Shown here piece after piece: positions 7,365 to 15,006 of a stretch of DNA of 64,000 nucleotides. A model generated the notes under the pieces. That model was given only the letters and a program-made list of their open reading frames with translations. It ran no database searches and was not told the DNA's origin. Source of the DNA: Desulfovibrio cuneatus DSM 11391. Its GTDB lineage: Bacteria; Desulfobacterota; Desulfovibrionia; Desulfovibrionales; Desulfovibrionaceae. Position 1 is the stretch's first letter; every line of letters begins with the position of its first letter. The position numbers were made by a program, and so were the translations under genes. The DNA lies in assembly GCF_000430005.1 (NCBI RefSeq), contig NZ_AUCY01000019.1:1-64000 (forward strand). The letters run 5' to 3'.

Positions 7365-8189
7365 ATGCACGTTTTTCATGAAACTTTCGCTATTCGTGGC
7401 TATGAAGCCGGGGGGCACGGGCGGGTTAGCCTGCGCACCCTGTGCAACTATATGGAAGAGGCTGCCGGAAAACATGCAGAAGCCCTTGGGTGCGGGCTGG
7501 ATGCCATGCGTGAGCAGGGTATAACCTGGGTGTTGGCCCGCCAGCGTATTGAGCTGGGGTACATGCCAGCGCCAGAAGAGAACATGGTGGTACACACTTG
7601 GCCCGTGGGGGTTGAGCGCCTTTCCTTTCGCCGCGATTTTCATATGGAATGTAACGGGCACACTGTGCTTCGGGCTGTTAGCCACTGGGTGCTCATGAAC
7701 GCTACCACCCGCAAGCTGGAAAAAATGCCGCCATGGGCACAAAGCCTTGCCTTTCCTCAGGCAGGCCTTGCCCTGGAAGCGGGTGACATTCGCATTCCCC
7801 CCGTACCTCTTGCTTTTCTTGCTGAAACGCCTGCTGTGGCAGGGAACGCAGTGGGCGTAAAAGAAGCGGCTGCTGCCTTGCCGGGCCCGGAATTTCCTGT
7901 GCGCCGTGCAGACATAGACAGCAATGGCCATGTGAATAACGTGCGCTATGTGGATTTTGCCCTGGAAGCGGCCCACTGCTTTTTTGCCAGCCAGGGGCAG
8001 GGCGTGGGTGAACGGGCGCTGGCTGGGCTGGATATTGTTTTTCGTGCAGAAGCGCTGTGGGGCGACACTGTTGCCTCTGCTAGCATGCCAGAACACCAAG
8101 TGCCGGGCAGGCTACTGCACGGGTTGTATCGTAAAAGTTCCGGGCAGGAATTGGCCCGAGTGAGGACTGTATGGAAACCGCTCCCCTAA
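7365..8189 (+). CDS. Acyl-ACP thioesterase (Fat family)
   Basis: A 274-residue double hot-dog protein. The N-terminal half has FAIRGYEAGGHGRVSLRTLC, NYMEEAA and GITWVLARQRIE, typical of bacterial FatA/FatB relatives (PF01643). The second half has VRRADIDSNGHVNNVRYVDF, where the N-G-H-V-N-N signature supplies catalytic Asn and His. It releases free fatty acids from acyl carrier protein in the cytoplasm. The ATG at 7365 follows an AGGGGGG ribosome site; earlier in-frame codons read through the leader hairpin. It overlaps moaA by 19 bases, so both are on one transcript, although no functional link is evident. Confidence 0.88.
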   Translation: MHVFHETFAIRGYEAGGHGRVSLRTLCNYMEEAAGKHAEALGCGLDAMREQGITWVLARQRIELGYMPAPEENMVVHTWPVGVERLSFRRDFHMECNGHTVLRAVSHWVLMNATTRKLEKMPPWAQSLAFPQAGLALEAGDIRIPPVPLAFLAETPAVAGNAVGVKEAAAALPGPEFPVRRADIDSNGHVNNVRYVDFALEAAHCFFASQGQGVGERALAGLDIVFRAEALWGDTVASASMPEHQVPGRLLHGLYRKSSGQELARVRTVWKPLP

Positions 8190-9184
8190 AAGATGCCCAT
8201 GGCCGCGTTGTGCGGTATGTTCGCCTTTCGGTAACAGACAGGTGCAACCTGCGTTGTATGTACTGCGCTCACCATATGGGCCTGGGTTTTATTCCGCATG
8301 ATCTTATTTTGACCTATGAAGAAATGCTGACCGTGCTGGACTTGCTTGCTGCACGGGGGGTAGACAAAGTGCGCCTTACCGGGGGGGAGCCGTTTGTGCG
8401 CAAAGGGTTCATGGGGTTTGTGGAGCGCATTCGTGAACGCCACCCCAGCATGGACATTCGCATTACTACCAATGCCGTGCTGCTGGCCCCACATGCCGCG
8501 CGCCTGAAGGCACTTGGTGTGGGCGGGCTGAATATTTCATTTGATACGTTCAACCCGGAAACATTTCGGCATATTAGTGGTTCAAGCCTGTATGAAAAAG
8601 CCCGCCAGGGGCTTGAAGCGGCCCTTGAACACGGGGTGCGTGTAAAACTCAACGCCGTGGCCATGCGCGGTGTGAACGACCACGAATTGCCAGAATTCTT
8701 GGACTTTGCCCAAAAGCATGCCGTGGATGTGCGGTTTATTGAATATATGCCCCTTGGGGGCCGTGGCGGCTGGGATGAAGGGCGCTTCTGGCCTGCGGAT
8801 GAAGTGCTGGCAACGGCACAGCAGTATGCCACCCTCACGCCCATTGAAGACTACCACGGCAAAGGGCGTACCGGGCCTGCCAAAATGTTCAGCATTGCAG
8901 GGGGTAAAGGGCGCTTTGGGCTTATTACCGCAGTGTCTTGCCATTTTTGTGCAGACTGCAACCGCCTGCGCGTCACCTCTGAAGGGAGCTTCCGAACATG
9001 CCTGTTTTCTGATAGCGAAGTGCCTTTCCGCGACTTGCTCCGCAGTGGGCCACAGGGAATTAAGGAAATGATGCGCCAACTGGAAGTGGCCGTACAGGCC
9101 AAGCCCCTTGGGTTCCAATTGCTCCAGCAGCGAGATAGGCAAGAAGCGGTTATCCAGCGCTCCATGTCTTCCATTGGTGGGTAA
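8171..9184 (+). CDS. moaA: GTP 3',8-cyclase (molybdenum cofactor step 1)
   Basis: A radical SAM enzyme that, with MoaC, converts GTP to cyclic pyranopterin monophosphate. TDRCNLRCMYC gives the first [4Fe-4S] cluster (Cys 25, 29, 32), and CHFCADC plus a Cys about 14 residues further on gives the second. LTGGEPFVRK is the SAM motif, and the chain ends in the Gly-Gly (SSIGG) known to be needed in MoaA. The 337 residues match the family. It supplies pterin cofactor for enzymes such as the formate dehydrogenase at 59.5 kb. moaC is not in the window. Confidence 0.95.
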   Translation: METAPLKDAHGRVVRYVRLSVTDRCNLRCMYCAHHMGLGFIPHDLILTYEEMLTVLDLLAARGVDKVRLTGGEPFVRKGFMGFVERIRERHPSMDIRITTNAVLLAPHAARLKALGVGGLNISFDTFNPETFRHISGSSLYEKARQGLEAALEHGVRVKLNAVAMRGVNDHELPEFLDFAQKHAVDVRFIEYMPLGGRGGWDEGRFWPADEVLATAQQYATLTPIEDYHGKGRTGPAKMFSIAGGKGRFGLITAVSCHFCADCNRLRVTSEGSFRTCLFSDSEVPFRDLLRSGPQGIKEMMRQLEVAVQAKPLGFQLLQQRDRQEAVIQRSMSSIGG

Positions 9185-9264
9185 GCTATGCCGCCACAGT
9201 ATGCCACCCTCGCAGGAACGGAAAAAGTTGTGCAACAAAACGAAACAAATTGGCGTTTCTCTAG

Positions 9265-9293
9265 TTGACAAGGTGGGGGTTGTTGCCTATACA
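9265..9293 (+). promoter_or_regulatory. Strong sigma-70 promoter of rpsF-rpsR-rplI-dnaB
   Basis: A consensus -35 TTGACA (9265-9270), exactly 17 bases, then TATACA (9288-9293). The expected transcript start near 9300 leaves a leader of about 50 bases before rpsF. Confidence 0.8.
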
Positions 9294-9352
9294 TTGCAGT
9301 TCCCTGCTCGCTTGATTTGTATAAGCGGGCCATATGTCCGAAGGAGAAAAGC

Positions 9353-9658
9353 ATGAGAAAGTTTGAAACCTTGCTGCTTCTTTCCCCTGAGCTTTCCGCA
9401 GAGCCACGTACGGCTCTACTTGATGGCCTGAAGGCTATTCTGGAACGCGAAGGCGGCAAGTTGCTGAATGAAGACCACTGGGGCATGCGCGACCTTGCCT
9501 ACCCGGTGCAAAAACAAATGCGCGGCTACTATGTTCGTCTTGAATATGCAGCCCCTGCAAAGCTGATTGCTGAACTTGAGCGCAATATCCGCATTACTGA
9601 CGGCATTTTCAAGTTCATTACTGTCCGTCTGGCTGATTCTGTTGAGGAGGTTGCGTAA
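9353..9658 (+). CDS. rpsF: 30S ribosomal protein S6
   Basis: The 101-residue protein MRKFETLLLLSPEL...RTALLDGLKAIL with EDHWGMRDLAYPVQKQMRGYY is typical S6, which pairs with S18 on 16S rRNA. AGGAG lies 7 bases before the ATG at 9353; the longer frame from 9317 has no ribosome site. It is the first gene of the rpsF-rpsR-rplI-dnaB operon. S6:S18 autoregulatory leaders are known in other bacteria; I see no clear match in this short leader. Confidence 0.95.
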   Translation: MRKFETLLLLSPELSAEPRTALLDGLKAILEREGGKLLNEDHWGMRDLAYPVQKQMRGYYVRLEYAAPAKLIAELERNIRITDGIFKFITVRLADSVEEVA

Positions 9659-9922
9659 ATGGCGATGAAGAAGAAGTTTTCCCCGCGCCGCAAGTTTTGC
9701 CGCTTCTGCGCAGACAAAGACCTGCCGCTTGATTACAAGCGCGCTGACATTCTGCGCGACTTTGTGACCGAGCGTGGCAAAATTATTGCCCGCCGCATCA
9801 CCGGTGTGTGTGCGCACCACCAGCGCCTGCTTACCACGGAAATCAAGCGCTCCCGTCAAATGGCCCTTATGATTTACACAGCCACTCACGCAAGTGAAGT
9901 GCGCAAAAAAAGCATACTGTAG
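9659..9922 (+). CDS. rpsR: 30S ribosomal protein S18
   Basis: An 87-residue S18: [14 protein letters not shown] at the N-terminus, then [18 protein letters not shown] and [18 protein letters not shown]. The four cysteines (two in CRFC) are the zinc-binding type of S18. The ATG follows the rpsF stop with no gap, and GAGGAGGTTGCG inside the rpsF end serves as the ribosome site. Confidence 0.97.
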   Translation: MAMKKKFSPRRKFCRFCADKDLPLDYKRADILRDFVTERGKIIARRITGVCAHHQRLLTTEIKRSRQMALMIYTATHASEVRKKSIL

Positions 9923-9931
9923 GGGGATGGC

Positions 9932-10450
9932 ATGAAAGTTATTCTCCGCACCGACGTTGAAAAGCTCGGCAAATTGGGCGACCTTGTTGAAGTACGCGCC
10001 GGTTATGGCCGCAACTTCCTTCTGCCCCAGGGCTTTGCCATGCAGGCAACCCCTGCCAACCTGAAAGTGTTTGAGCTTGAGCGCAAAAAACTTCAGGCAA
10101 AAACAGAAGCCCTGCGCGGCGCTGCTGCAAGCCTTGCTGCGCAAATTGAAAAAGCCGTGGTTTCCATTGCCATGCGCGTGGGTGAAAACGACAAGCTGTA
10201 CGGTTCCGTTACTTCTGCCATGATTACAGAAGCTCTTGCCGCACAGAACATTGAAGTTGACCGCCGCCGCATTCTGCTGGATAGCCCCATTCGTATGCTT
10301 GGCGACCACCCCATTCGTGTGCGCCTGCACGCAGACGTGGTGGCCCAGTTCACTCTGAGCATCGTTGCTGAACGCGCCGTTCATGCTGATGAGCAGGAGG
10401 TTGCAAATGCAGCCAACGAACAACTCGCCGAAGAGCAAACCGCTGAATAA
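9932..10450 (+). CDS. rplI: 50S ribosomal protein L9
   Basis: The 172-residue protein starts MKVILRTDVEKLGKLGDLVEV with GYGRNFLLPQGFA, the L9 N-terminal domain. A long helix and the C-terminal domain (DKLYGSVTSAMI, ENIEVDRRRI-like) follow. A C-terminal tail rich in Glu/Gln/Asn (residues about 150-172) extends beyond typical L9, and the last 44 bases overlap the start of dnaB, so the tail may be shaped by the dnaB translation start. Confidence 0.95.
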   Translation: MKVILRTDVEKLGKLGDLVEVRAGYGRNFLLPQGFAMQATPANLKVFELERKKLQAKTEALRGAAASLAAQIEKAVVSIAMRVGENDKLYGSVTSAMITEALAAQNIEVDRRRILLDSPIRMLGDHPIRVRLHADVVAQFTLSIVAERAVHADEQEVANAANEQLAEEQTAE

Positions 10451-11873
10451 GTCTACACGTACCGGCTTCCCCCGCAAGGGGGAGGCCGGCCCCGCAGGAA
10501 ACACCGAACAGAACGCCTCGGAGGAAATGCTCCGCAACGTTCCGCCCCATAGTGTTGAGGCAGAACAGGCTGTTCTTGGCGGTGTTTTTTTAAAGCCGGA
10601 ATCCCTTGACGTTATTGTGGACATGCTTTCAGATGAAGATTTTTATCTGCCTGCTCACAAAGTAATTTTTGAAGCCTTTCGCGACCTCTCCTTAAAAGAT
10701 GCCCCGGTAGACCTGGTTTCCGTTGCTGAACAGCTTAAATCGCGTTCGCAACTTGAAATGGCCGGGGGTGCTGCCTACCTTGTGGACCTTACCCGCAGCA
10801 TTGTAAGCGCCGCCAATGCGGAATATTACGCCGCCCTTGTGCGTGATAAGGCCATGGCGCGGCAGCTTATTCATTCTTGTGCCGATATTATTGCCCAGGG
10901 CTATGAGCCGGGGCAAGATGTGCGGGCGCTGCTGGATGAGTCTGAACAGGCTATTTTTGCTATTTCCCAGCGCAACTCCGGCAAGTCGTACAGAGATGCA
11001 GGGGAACTGACCCTGAAGGTTTTTGAAAACCTGCACGCCCGGCAAAATAACCGTGAGTTTGTTACCGGTGTAGCTACAGACTATACCAAGCTTGACCAGA
11101 TGACAGCAGGCTTGCAGCCTTCCGACCTTATTATTCTTGCGGCCCGCCCCTCCATGGGGAAAACAGCCTTTGCCCTGAACATTGCCATGCGCGCTGCCAT
11201 TCGGCACGAAGTACCTGTGGCTATTTTTTCCCTTGAAATGTCCATGGACCAGCTCATTATGCGTATGCTGTGCGCCTGGGGCAGGGTAGACGTTTCTCGC
11301 CTGCGCCGCAACTATTTGGACGATAACGACTGGCAAGGCTTGCTGGATGCTGCGGAAGTTTTTCGTAAAGCGCCCATTTACATTGACGACAGCCCGGCTC
11401 TTTCCCCCATTGAGTTGCGCGCAAGAATGCGCCGCCTGAAGCGGGAAAAGAACGTGGGGCTTGTTGTTATTGACTACTTGCAGCTTATGCGGGCCTCACG
11501 CAGAACAGATTCGCGTGAACAGGAAATTTCCGATATTTCCCGTAACCTGAAAGCCATGGCCAAAGAACTGAACATTCCTGTTATTGCCCTTTCGCAGCTG
11601 AACCGCAAGGTGGAAGAGCGTGCCGACAAACGCCCCATGCTTTCCGACCTTCGCGAATCTGGCGCTATTGAACAGGATGCTGACGTGATCATGTTCATTT
11701 ACCGCGAAGCTGCCTACATGAAGCATGATGAACGACCCGCCGTGGACAAGGCAGAAATTATTATAGGCAAGCAACGGAACGGGCCTGTGGGCACGGTTGA
11801 ATTAACCTATGTGCCCGCTTACACTGCCTTTGAAAACCTGGACGCTGCTTATGGCCCAGGGGCCGATTTGTAA
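10407..11873 (+). CDS. dnaB: Replicative DNA helicase DnaB
   Basis: A 488-residue hexameric helicase that unwinds DNA at the replication fork. After a variable N-terminal leader of about 40 residues comes the primase-interacting domain (PPHSVEAEQAVLGG). The RecA-like domain has Walker A ARPSMGKTAFALN at about residue 246, FSLEMSMDQLIMRM, Walker B GLVVIDYLQLM and LSDLRESGAIEQDAD. The ATG at 10407 lies inside rplI and has GCAGGAGG 6 bases upstream; starts further upstream lack this. A strong GCAA-capped hairpin falls in the first codons. Confidence 0.95.
   Translation: MQPTNNSPKSKPLNKSTRTGFPRKGEAGPAGNTEQNASEEMLRNVPPHSVEAEQAVLGGVFLKPESLDVIVDMLSDEDFYLPAHKVIFEAFRDLSLKDAPVDLVSVAEQLKSRSQLEMAGGAAYLVDLTRSIVSAANAEYYAALVRDKAMARQLIHSCADIIAQGYEPGQDVRALLDESEQAIFAISQRNSGKSYRDAGELTLKVFENLHARQNNREFVTGVATDYTKLDQMTAGLQPSDLIILAARPSMGKTAFALNIAMRAAIRHEVPVAIFSLEMSMDQLIMRMLCAWGRVDVSRLRRNYLDDNDWQGLLDAAEVFRKAPIYIDDSPALSPIELRARMRRLKREKNVGLVVIDYLQLMRASRRTDSREQEISDISRNLKAMAKELNIPVIALSQLNRKVEERADKRPMLSDLRESGAIEQDADVIMFIYREAAYMKHDERPAVDKAEIIIGKQRNGPVGTVELTYVPAYTAFENLDAAYGPGADL
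10462..10489 (+). promoter_or_regulatory. GNRA-capped hairpin at the rplI/dnaB junction
   Basis: CCGGCTTCCCCC and GGGGGAGGCCGG form a 12-base stem (one G-T pair) closed by a GCAA tetraloop. It starts 11 bases after the rplI stop and lies within dnaB codons 19-28. No T-run follows, so it may act as an mRNA stability or processing element rather than a terminator. Confidence 0.55.
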
Positions 11874-11908
11874 GGAACGCTCGTGTATTTGGTTTGGCCG
11901 TTCCTTTT
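11872..11908 (+). terminator. Terminator after dnaB
   Basis: AAGGAACG (inside the stop) pairs with CGTTCCTTTT about 20 bases later and ends in four T. It is weaker than the hairpin at 12035. Confidence 0.5.
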
Positions 11909-12034
11909 GCTCTAGTGGCGGGGGCCATGCCCCAATGGGGGCCATCAACGCCACGCCTTGTTGCTTTTAGGTTTGCAGTGCTTGCCACTGCCAAAAGTGA
12001 AATTGCCTAATACATCAAATTCCAGGTGCCATCT

Positions 12035-12076
12035 AAAAAACGCTGTCCTGCATTCCCTTGCAGGACAGCGTTTTTT
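12035..12076. terminator. Strong bidirectional terminator
   Basis: CGCTGTCCTGCA and TGCAGGACAGCG form a perfect 12-base stem with a 6-base loop, flanked by six A and six T, so it works in both directions. It ends the rpsF-dnaB transcript. Confidence 0.9.
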
Positions 12077-12359
12077 CTATCATTATTTTTAGCGGACTCG
12101 CCTTATATTTTTTTGTATATTATCGTGAGGTTATTTTTTTAAGCGCACAAGCTGTTTGTGTAACATTTTACTTGAGAAGTCTTCTTTTTCAGCTTACATA
12201 CAAACATGATTTTTGAATATCTTTGTTGGGTGTCTGTGTGTACCGTACGGTACCAAAGGCCCAATGCTTGAATGAAGCCACTGTGTTATTTTGGTACTCT
12301 TCTGCTTGCGGTTTGGTGTTCCGGATAACCCGTTTTTGTCGTATCACGGAAAGGACATA
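12077..12359 (+). other. Upstream region of the GGDEF gene with a perfect palindrome
   Basis: No gene is seen. The region is AT-rich. A perfect 14-base palindrome, GTACCGTACGGTAC (12240-12253), lies about 110 bases before the start codon and could be an operator. No convincing promoter pair was found. Confidence 0.4.
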
Positions 12360-13883
12360 ATGAGCATGTTATTTTTGTTGCTAACCGCTTTAGCCGCACT
12401 TGTAAGTTTTATGATTTGCTTTTTGGCTATTTATCGTAGCGACAGGCAAAAATCTGTCTATTTCAACCTGCTCTCTATTGCCATTGCCCTGTACCTTACA
12501 GGGAACTTTCTGGATTTTTCCAGCGCACAGGAAGCCTCTGTGGTGGGGGTGAAGGTCAGTTACCTTGGGGTTCCCTTCATACCTGGGCTTTGGTACCTGT
12601 GCGTACGGGAATTTTGTGGTGTTAAGGTGGAACGCCTTGGCATTGTGTTTGGCATAATGTTTGTTCCTTTCATTATTATGGTGCTGGCGTTTACCTGGGA
12701 ACATAATGGCCTGCTGTTTTCCGGCTTTACTTTTCAAGCTTCCAACTACATAGGTCAGGCTGTTTTTGAAACAGGTCCTTTTTACCCCGTAAAACAACTG
12801 TATTTGTATTTTTTCAATGCGCTGGGGCTGTTTACTATTGTCACCCATTACATTAAGGGAACCAAGCGCTTTAAGAAACAAGCCATTTTCTTTTTTATTT
12901 CTGCCCTTATTCCCTTGTTTACCACAGCCACCTGGGTGGTGAACCTGGGGGATACCTGGGTGGATATTACACCCCTGTGCCTTGCTGTCGCCCTGGTTCT
13001 GTTTTTTTGGGGGCTGCAAAAGTATGGTATTCACAACGTGGCTTCCAGCCTGCGTGACGACGTGGTGGAACACTTGCAGGAAGGGGTGTTGTTGCTGGAT
13101 AATGAAGGCGTGTATATGGATTCCAATATGGCATTTAACGCGCTGTTTCCCCAGGCAAGCCAAGTTCCCCTTGGTACGGAACTGGATGACATGACCTACC
13201 TTCCTTTCAACTTTTCCACCCTTACTTCGGAAGTAGGGGTGCGGGAATTTACCATGGATTTTGACGACTGTATCCGCACGTATAAAGTTTCTGTTTCTCC
13301 CATTAGCAGGGGGAAACAGTTAGTGGGGCACAGCGCCATTTTATATAATATCACCCCGTTGAAGAATATTATGTCTGCCCTGGAAGTGAAGGCCCATATA
13401 GACCCATTGACCACAGTGTATAACCGCGGCTTTTTTTATGAAAAAGGTCAATATGAAGTGCAGATGTCGTTACTGGCCAAGAATGCGTTGGGGGCAGTGT
13501 TTGTTGACCTCGACTTTTTCAAGAAAATTAATGATACCTACGGGCATGAATGTGGTGACTATGTGTTGCGTACCGTGGCTTTGGTAATGTCAGGTAACCT
13601 GCGTAACACAGATATTCTTGCCCGCTATGGGGGCGAAGAATTTTGTATTTTACTGCTCAATACACAAGCCGAGGGTGCCTTGCGCAAGGCAGAAGATTTA
13701 CGCAAGAAAATTGAAGCCCACAGCTTTGAATACAATGGTTCCCGCATTCGGGTTACTGCCAGCCTTGGCCTTTCCATGTTGCAACTGGACGATGCCACTG
13801 ACAACCTGGATAAACTGTTAAAGCGGGCAGATGAAAAATTGTATGAAGCAAAGCGTGGGGGCAGGAACCGTGTTGCGGTGTAA
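12360..13883 (+). CDS. Membrane-bound diguanylate cyclase (7TM-PAS-GGDEF)
   Basis: A 507-residue protein with about seven transmembrane helices in the first 225 residues, like the histidine-kinase N-terminal 7TM domain. A PAS-like domain follows (VVEHLQEGVLLLDNEGVY), then a GGDEF domain. The active loop RYGGEEFCILL sits at about residue 420, and RNTD five residues before it is an intact RxxD inhibitory site, so the enzyme should make c-di-GMP and be product-inhibited. FVDLDFFKKINDTYGHECGD is the metal/GTP site. AAGGA stands 4 bases before the ATG at 12360 (a second ATG is two codons on). It converges on an HD-GYP gene. Confidence 0.92.
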   Translation: MSMLFLLLTALAALVSFMICFLAIYRSDRQKSVYFNLLSIAIALYLTGNFLDFSSAQEASVVGVKVSYLGVPFIPGLWYLCVREFCGVKVERLGIVFGIMFVPFIIMVLAFTWEHNGLLFSGFTFQASNYIGQAVFETGPFYPVKQLYLYFFNALGLFTIVTHYIKGTKRFKKQAIFFFISALIPLFTTATWVVNLGDTWVDITPLCLAVALVLFFWGLQKYGIHNVASSLRDDVVEHLQEGVLLLDNEGVYMDSNMAFNALFPQASQVPLGTELDDMTYLPFNFSTLTSEVGVREFTMDFDDCIRTYKVSVSPISRGKQLVGHSAILYNITPLKNIMSALEVKAHIDPLTTVYNRGFFYEKGQYEVQMSLLAKNALGAVFVDLDFFKKINDTYGHECGDYVLRTVALVMSGNLRNTDILARYGGEEFCILLLNTQAEGALRKAEDLRKKIEAHSFEYNGSRIRVTASLGLSMLQLDDATDNLDKLLKRADEKLYEAKRGGRNRVAV

Positions 13884-13935
13884 CGAAAATGTTTGAAATG
13901 CTACTAGCCAAAGCCTTTTGAATTGGCTATGGCGC

Positions 13936-13971
13936 AAAAAAGCCAGGCCGCATATGCAGCCTGGCTTTTTT
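13936..13971. terminator. Bidirectional terminator between GGDEF and HD-GYP genes
   Basis: AGCCAGGC and GCCTGGCT arms around a short loop, with six A before and six T after, between two convergent genes. Confidence 0.85.
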
Positions 13972-14003
13972 GTGTTTTGTGAATATGGAGAATGTGGGAA
14001 GGC

Positions 14004-15002
14004 CTACCCCATGGAGATACTGTTGGAAAGCAAGGCGGAGAGGAGGGCACCGGAGTAGGCAAGGTCAAACTGGGTGCGGGCCGCAGCAAGTTCTTTGGCC
14101 GCTTCAAGGGGGGGCTTTGCCGGGGCATAGGGCCTTTTTTGGAGCATGGCGGAAAACGCGTCGGCCACAGCGGTAAGCCTGCCAAAGGCGCTGATGTCTT
14201 TTGTTTTTTGTGGATACCCTGAACCATCCAGCCGTTCGTGGTGTTCCAGAGTTGCTTGGCGCATGGCGTCAAAGGGCAGGTCAAGCTTTAAGGCAATTTT
14301 ATGGGCCAGCAGGGGGTGAGGGGTAATTTTATCCCGTTCTTCCACTTTCAGCGGTGTCGTTTTGGCGGTAATAAAGGCAGGCACCTTGCTCATGCCTGTG
14401 TCATGCAGCAGCAGGGCCAGGGCTGCCTGGTCAAATTCTTTCCGGCTTATTTCGTCCTTGCGGGTTTGCAAGAGCAGCCACAGCCCAAGGGAAAGGGTGT
14501 TCACAGAATGGGCGGCCAGGGAATGGTCCCCTGTATGCATACGGCGCAGAAAGTTTTTCAGTCGGTGTTTGTCTGTCCAGATAAATTCCGTTACCACCAT
14601 GGCATTTTCATACAGCTGTTCATACACAGGGCGCACAGGTTGTTCAAAAAAATCTTGCAGGCGCAGTTGCAGGGCTTGAATGCAAATGTCTGCCGCTTCC
14701 CCCGGCTTAATATTGTTATCCACAAGAATCAGGTCGAGCTGCTTCACTATGTGCTGTGAATAAATGGGGTGGTCTGCGCGGGAAACGAACAAGTCTCCTT
14801 CGCCGCACAGTCGGTGCATTTCTTCCACTTGTTCATTGCTCAGGCGGTCGCCTTTTTTAGCAAAGTGCACAAGCTGGCGGATGGGTTCTTTGTAAACAAA
14901 CAAATCCAGAGGTGGCCGGTATTTGGGGAAGCTGGAAAGGATATTACTGCTTATTTGGTAATATTCTTCTGCAATTTTTTCTAACGACTGTTGCTGTGCC
15001 AT
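14004..15002 (-). CDS. HD-GYP type c-di-GMP phosphodiesterase
   Basis: A soluble 332-residue protein. The N-terminal 140 residues have no domain I recognise. The C-terminal part has RRMHTGDHSLAAHSVNT, the metal motif LLHDTGMSKVP (HD at about residue 199) and HHERLDGSGYPQ, the GYP signature at about 262, followed by ADAFSAM. These residues predict hydrolysis of c-di-GMP; the spacing before HD is slightly divergent. It lies 4 bases before pyk on the minus strand and faces the GGDEF gene, so opposing c-di-GMP enzymes share one terminator. Confidence 0.87.
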   Translation of the reverse strand: MAQQQSLEKIAEEYYQISSNILSSFPKYRPPLDLFVYKEPIRQLVHFAKKGDRLSNEQVEEMHRLCGEGDLFVSRADHPIYSQHIVKQLDLILVDNNIKPGEAADICIQALQLRLQDFFEQPVRPVYEQLYENAMVVTEFIWTDKHRLKNFLRRMHTGDHSLAAHSVNTLSLGLWLLLQTRKDEISRKEFDQAALALLLHDTGMSKVPAFITAKTTPLKVEERDKITPHPLLAHKIALKLDLPFDAMRQATLEHHERLDGSGYPQKTKDISAFGRLTAVADAFSAMLQKRPYAPAKPPLEAAKELAAARTQFDLAYSGALLSALLSNSISMG

Positions 15003-15006
15003 GCAG

